Assembly (NCBI GenBank): GCA_031273735.1
Contig: JAISRI010000179.1
Coordinates: 1-9,402 of the forward strand
Origin: Helicobacteraceae bacterium
GTDB taxonomy: Bacteria; Campylobacterota; Campylobacteria; Campylobacterales; SZUA-545
Length of the DNA: 9,402 bases
Direction: 5' to 3'
Position numbers and translations under genes: made by a program. This document shows positions 6,623-9,402 of this stretch, piece by piece. Below the pieces are notes generated by a model. The model was not told where the DNA came from, ran no database searches, and saw only the letters and a program-made list of their open reading frames with translations. Within the stretch, counting starts at the first letter, position 1, and the number at the start of each line of letters is the position of its first letter.

Positions 6623-6979
6623 ATGGCAAACGCAAAACGAAAAATCGGTATATGGATTGGTCGGGACTATCTTATCCAAGATAAAGCGATCCCTGTTGAA
6701 ACAATAGAACGCCCTCACGGTAGAATGAGCAAGTGCGCGTTTCCGTTCGGCGATTTTCATAAAAATAAACGCGGTCAGATAACCGAGATTTGGGATTATT
6801 TAGGTTCTGATGTAAACGACGTAAAAGACGATAAGAGCTTCCAAGAAGTCTGCGATTTTGAAGTGTATAACCTATTTACTGACGAAACTAAGGTTATGCA
6901 CGCCTTTGAAGGAACGTTTATCGACGCTCTAAACTATCTCAACGAAAACCACGAAAAGATACGTTACGAATACGATTAA
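6623..6979 (+). CDS. Unrecognised small soluble protein, paralog B
   Basis: 118 residues, no signal peptide or membrane segment, acidic overall. It starts MANAKRKIGIWIGRDYLIQDK and is the tandem paralog of the gene at 6116-6496. Shared features are the MAN start, the IQ(D/E)K segment, the block DDKSFQEVCDFEVYNLF (about 73-89) and FEGTFIDALNYLN (about 96-108). The middle differs (PHGRMSKCAFPFGDFHKNKRG here), and it lacks the basic tail of paralog A, ending KIRYEYD. Shine-Dalgarno AGAGGTGA (6608-6615) lies seven bases before the ATG, and the upstream context AGGTGA...AAAATGGCAAA is shared with paralog A. It ends tail to tail with a minus-strand gene fragment, overlapping its stop by 4 bases. 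Function unknown. Confidence 0.8.
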   Translation: MANAKRKIGIWIGRDYLIQDKAIPVETIERPHGRMSKCAFPFGDFHKNKRGQITEIWDYLGSDVNDVKDDKSFQEVCDFEVYNLFTDETKVMHAFEGTFIDALNYLNENHEKIRYEYD

Positions 6980-7146
6980 ATCTTGAACGCCTTAAAAGCC
7001 GCTTTAACGCTTTTTATAAAATCTTTACCTATATCGCCCGAATAATCTTTTAACGCGCCGTCTAAACCGCCGTTTGATTTATAATCGTTCATTGCATTAA
7101 ATAGATACGGTTGCGGCTTTTGCCCTAAAACGTTTGCCCTAATCAC
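6976..7146 (-). pseudogene. C-terminal fragment of an unrecognised gene, converging on paralog B
   Basis: An open minus-strand frame runs from just downstream of the pit stop codon to a TAA at 6976-6978. It reads VIRANVLGQKPQPYLFNAMN, then DYKSNGGLDGALKDYSGD, ending FIKSVKAAFKAFKI. Possible starts are GTG at 7146 (56 aa) or ATG at 7092 (38 aa), but neither has a Shine-Dalgarno site, and the frame stays open a further 13 codons upstream of the GTG. That suggests the 3' end of a longer gene whose front was lost next to pit. Its final codons are duplicated, in decayed form, at 6552-6571. No family recognised. Confidence 0.35.
6986..7005. repeat. Direct repeat R2
   Basis: AACGCCTTAAAAGCCGCTTT, the partner of the copy at 6552-6571 (one mismatch). 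It is the last coding part of the minus-strand fragment that ends at 6976. Confidence 0.6.
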
Positions 7147-7187
7147 AAGATAACGCGACGCAAACGCGGGTTTTGCGAAAGCGCGTA

Positions 7188-8792
7188 TTAAAACGCGTTA
7201 AAAAACGCGGCGGCGATCGTAAATAAGAGCGCCGAAAGTATCGCCGTAGCGGGGACGGTGATAATCCACGCGGCGACTATTTTTTTCACCGCCGATCGCT
7301 TAACAAGCTCTCTTTTATACTCCCTTTTCAAAACCTTGCGCTCTTTTTTGGAAAAACGCGGGTGATTCGCCTCTTTTTGCGCCGCTTTTTTCTTCATCGC
7401 TTTAAGCATTATCGCCTTTTTTTCAAGCGCGGCGGACTTAAAACGGGCGATATACGCTTCCATTCGCCCGCGATCTTCGCCTTCGTGCGCCGCGACGATC
7501 AACTCTAGCATTTTCGCGTGCGAGCTTTTTAGGTATTCGCGCAAAAATCCCACGCCAAAAACTGCGCCGATCGCCACGTGCGTCGTGGAAACGGGAAGCC
7601 CCAACTGCGAAGCGGCAATCACGGTAAGAGCCGCCGAAAGCGCTATGCAGTAAGCTCGCGTTTTGTCTAGATCGGTAATCTCGCCGCCGACGGTTTTGAT
7701 AAGACGGGGACCGTAAAGCGCAAGACCTAGAGCAAGCCCCAACGCGCCGATTAGCATAACCCACAGCGGAATCGCGGTTTTCGATGCAATCGCGGCGTTG
7801 CGCAAGGTTTCGTCGATCGCCGCGAGCGGACCAATCGCGTTCGCCACGTCGTTCGCGCCGTGCGCAAAGCTCAAAAGCGCCGCCGCGAAAACAAGCGGCA
7901 AGCCAAAAAGCTTATTCACCGCCGCTTTTGAGTTTTCGTTTTTTTGCGCGGCTTTTTTAGCGACGTAACGCGAAAGAAAATAGACGGCGATCGCAAAAAT
8001 CCCCGCGTAAAGCGCCGCGCTTGCAAAATCGAGCGCGATCAGCCTGCCGAAGCCCTTGATCAGCATATAGCTACCAAACGACCACGCCATCAGCGCGTTT
8101 AAGAGCGGGACGACCTGCGCGGCGGCTTTGGTCATCTCGCGCCTGTAGGTGATCGTCCGCTTGATCGTATAAAGCGCGATCGCCGCGATAATTCCGCCCA
8201 ATACTGGAGAAACGACCCAGCTTGAAACGATCGCGCCCATCGTTTCCCACTGCACCGCGCCAAAACCGCCCGCGGCGATCCCCGCGCCCATAATCGCGCC
8301 CACGATCGAATGCGTCGTGGAAACGGGCGCTCCGATCGCCGTAGCCAGATTTAGCCATATCGCGCCCGCCAAAAGGGCGCACGCCATAACGCGGACGAAA
8401 GTTTCCGCGCCGCCGACAACGTCTAAATCGATAATGCCGCTTTTAACCGTATCGACCACCTCGCCGCCCGCTATCACGGCGCCCAAAACCTCGAAAACGG
8501 CTGCGAGGGCGATCGCGCCGGCCATCGTGAGCGCTTTGGAACCTACGACGGGACCCATATTGTTCGCCACGTCGTTCGCGCCGATATTCATCGCCATATA
8601 AGCGCCAAAAAGCGCGGCTACGACAAGCAACGCGGGCGCGTAAGCCGCGCCGTTTAGGAGCGTTTCGGACTGCGTCGTCGCGTAGATAAAAACCGCCAAC
8701 ATAAACAGCAGGGCTACGCCCAAACGCGAAAAATCAAGGCGAGAGGCGGCGCTCGCTTTTTTCTCGATCTCGGATAGGTTTTTGAGTTTCAC
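7188..8792 (-). CDS. pit: PiT-family inorganic phosphate transporter
   Basis: 534 residues from the chosen GTG. It imports phosphate (usually metal-phosphate with H+ or Na+) across the inner membrane. The protein shows the duplicated PiT signature: GANDVANNMGP at 71-81 and GANDVANAIGP at 312-322, each followed by a PVSTTH motif (156-161 and 400-405). About 10-12 membrane helices are evident. A long Lys/Arg-rich cytoplasmic stretch (about 455-510, with KAMKKKAAQKE and FSKKERKVLKREYKREL) precedes the last helix, which ends near FFNAF. The frame is open to a TTG at 8831, but GTG at 8792 is preferred: AAAGG lies five bases before it, and the product then starts VKLKNLSEIEKK, close to the N-termini I recall for Helicobacter-type phosphate permeases. 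It is transcribed divergently from the thioredoxin-like gene. Phosphate is by far the likeliest substrate; sulfate is an alternative in this superfamily. Confidence 0.93.
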   Translation of the reverse strand: MKLKNLSEIEKKASAASRLDFSRLGVALLFMLAVFIYATTQSETLLNGAAYAPALLVVAALFGAYMAMNIGANDVANNMGPVVGSKALTMAGAIALAAVFEVLGAVIAGGEVVDTVKSGIIDLDVVGGAETFVRVMACALLAGAIWLNLATAIGAPVSTTHSIVGAIMGAGIAAGGFGAVQWETMGAIVSSWVVSPVLGGIIAAIALYTIKRTITYRREMTKAAAQVVPLLNALMAWSFGSYMLIKGFGRLIALDFASAALYAGIFAIAVYFLSRYVAKKAAQKNENSKAAVNKLFGLPLVFAAALLSFAHGANDVANAIGPLAAIDETLRNAAIASKTAIPLWVMLIGALGLALGLALYGPRLIKTVGGEITDLDKTRAYCIALSAALTVIAASQLGLPVSTTHVAIGAVFGVGFLREYLKSSHAKMLELIVAAHEGEDRGRMEAYIARFKSAALEKKAIMLKAMKKKAAQKEANHPRFSKKERKVLKREYKRELVKRSAVKKIVAAWIITVPATAILSALLFTIAAAFFNAF

Positions 8793-8854
8793 ATAAACCT
8801 TTGGTTTAATTTGGCAAAATACTACCAGCAATAGACTAATAGTAAGGAATGAAA
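8793..8854. promoter_or_regulatory. Divergent intergenic region between pit and the thioredoxin-like gene
   Basis: These 62 bases are AT-rich compared with their surroundings and must hold the start signals of both genes unless the promoters lie inside the coding regions. On the minus strand a TAGTAT at about 8819-8824 could be the -10 of pit. On the plus strand TAGACTAAT (8833-8841) is a poor candidate for the other gene. No operator is recognisable. Confidence 0.35.
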
Positions 8855-9235
8855 GTGAAAAAATTAGCGCTTATTTTAGCGTTCGCGGCGTCGGTATTTG
8901 GCGCGGAGTGGCTTGAGAACTACGGCGAGGCTTTGGAAAAAGCCAGAGATCAAAAAAAGCTGGTATTGGTCGTCGTAATGCGCCAAAGCTGCCCTTACTG
9001 CCGAATGTTGATCGACGAAACCCTGCCCAATAAGGCGATTAACGACAAGATCGAAAGCGAGTTTATCCCGCTTTTGCTCGATACGGAAGAGAACCCCAAG
9101 CAGGTCGCCGCTTCGCGTTTAACCTCGTCGGCAGTTCCCGCGACGTTTATCCTAAACGCCTACGGAGAAACCAAAGCGACCCTGATCGGCTATCGCCCGC
9201 CAATGGAGTTTATGCGTTTTTTACAGAACGACTAA
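8855..9235 (+). CDS. Exported thioredoxin-fold protein with CPYC motif
   Basis: 126 residues from GTG at 8855 (128 from ATG at 8849). In the 128-residue numbering a signal peptide covers about 1-18 (KKLALILAFAASVFG, then AEW). The active-site motif is C48-P-Y-C51 in RQSCPYCRML, and the cis-proline is P97 in SAVPATFIL, as in thioredoxin folds. The arrangement (LVLVVVMRQSCPYC, then a helix, then LLLDTEENP and a glycine turn near the end) resembles small periplasmic thioredoxin-like (Thioredoxin_7/SoxW-like) proteins. It probably reduces or shuffles disulfides, or serves cytochrome c assembly, in the periplasm; the partner is unknown. Start choice: AAGGA (8844-8848) touches the ATG at 8849 with no spacer, whereas GTG at 8855 has six bases, so GTG is favoured. 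It lies 60 bases before hemB. Confidence 0.85.
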   Translation: MKKLALILAFAASVFGAEWLENYGEALEKARDQKKLVLVVVMRQSCPYCRMLIDETLPNKAINDKIESEFIPLLLDTEENPKQVAASRLTSSAVPATFILNAYGETKATLIGYRPPMEFMRFLQND

Positions 9236-9248
9236 AGCGCTCTTAGTC
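9230..9248 (+). terminator. Weak hairpin at the end of the thioredoxin-like gene
   Basis: GACTAA (9230-9235, including the stop codon) pairs perfectly with TTAGTC (9243-9248) around a 7-base loop. There is no U-run after it, so it is at best a weak or processing hairpin, and hemB may be cotranscribed. Confidence 0.25.
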
Positions 9249-9295
9249 TCCAAACGGCTTTTGGCTAAAATTACCGCTTTTTCAAAGGATTAAAT

Positions 9296-9402
9296 ATGTT
9301 CAGGCGCTTTCGGCGGCTACGATCAAACGCGAATATGCGCGATCTTGTCCAAGAGACCCGTTTAAGCAAAAACGATCTGATCTATCCGCTCTTCGTTCGC
9401 TT
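9296..9402 (+). CDS. hemB: Delta-aminolevulinic acid dehydratase (porphobilinogen synthase), N-terminus, cut by window edge
   Basis: The first 35 codons are present. They begin MFRRFRRLRSNANMRDLV and continue QETRLSKNDLIYPLFVR. This is the conserved opening of HemB (R-x-R-R-L-R, then M-R-x-L-V-x-E-T-x-L, then DLIYPLFV). HemB condenses two 5-aminolevulinate molecules into porphobilinogen in the cytosol, two steps before HemD in haem synthesis. A good Shine-Dalgarno AAAGGA (9284-9289) lies six bases before the ATG. The catalytic lysines and metal-binding cysteines are beyond the window. Confidence 0.92.
   Translation, partial: MFRRFRRLRSNANMRDLVQETRLSKNDLIYPLFVR

Noticed and set aside
6552..7005. 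Attachment-site direct repeats of a mobile element
   Set aside because: The two 20-base copies encode the same gene tail and are better explained by gene duplication; there is no integrase or tRNA target.
7159..7177. CGCAAA/TTTGCG inverted repeat downstream of pit as a terminator
   Set aside because: Six-base stem without a T-run on either strand; it also falls within the open minus-strand gene fragment.
8793..8831. TTG-start extension of the phosphate transporter
   Set aside because: The GTG at 8792 has a well-spaced AAAGG and gives a family-like N-terminus; the extension would occupy the divergent promoter region.

Overview
The window looks like chromosomal DNA of a Gram-negative bacterium, most likely a member of the Campylobacterota (Helicobacter/Campylobacter relatives). 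The outer-membrane genes (LptD, an MCE/MlaD-type protein) show a diderm envelope. The order purD - RDD protein - lptD is one I recall from Helicobacter, and the PiT and HemD sequences also have that flavour. This is inference from protein style and gene order; no database was searched. The DNA is strikingly rich in the palindrome CGATCG.

Left part (1-5445, minus strand): a tightly packed operon reads purD -> RDD membrane protein -> lptD -> MCE-domain protein -> start of a further gene, possibly a phosphoribosyltransferase. Junctions are ATGA overlaps, an 8-base overlap or direct abutment, so translational coupling is likely. The operon links one purine-synthesis enzyme with outer-membrane biogenesis: LptD inserts LPS, and the MCE protein probably moves lipid across the periplasm. 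A TATAAT box at 5437-5442 may drive it, with a leader of about 200 bases.

Middle (5445-7190): a disrupted, accessory-looking stretch. The C-terminal two thirds of hemD (uroporphyrinogen-III synthase) survives on the minus strand, but it is frameshifted, has no start and has lost its N-terminus. Next to its broken end is a small cassette on the plus strand: a 40-residue putative exported peptide, two tandem paralogous genes of an unrecognised family (126 and 118 aa), a 19-codon ORF coupled to the first, and duplicated remnants of a convergent minus-strand gene. From 5813 to 7213 there is no CGATCG at all, which fits an imported segment.

Right part (7188-9402): a PiT-family inorganic phosphate transporter on the minus strand, transcribed divergently from an exported thioredoxin-fold protein with a CPYC motif, followed by the start of hemB (porphobilinogen synthase), cut by the window edge. 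Two haem-pathway genes thus flank the accessory segment, one intact at its start (hemB) and one broken (hemD).

No rRNA, tRNA, CRISPR array, transposase or integrase was recognised.
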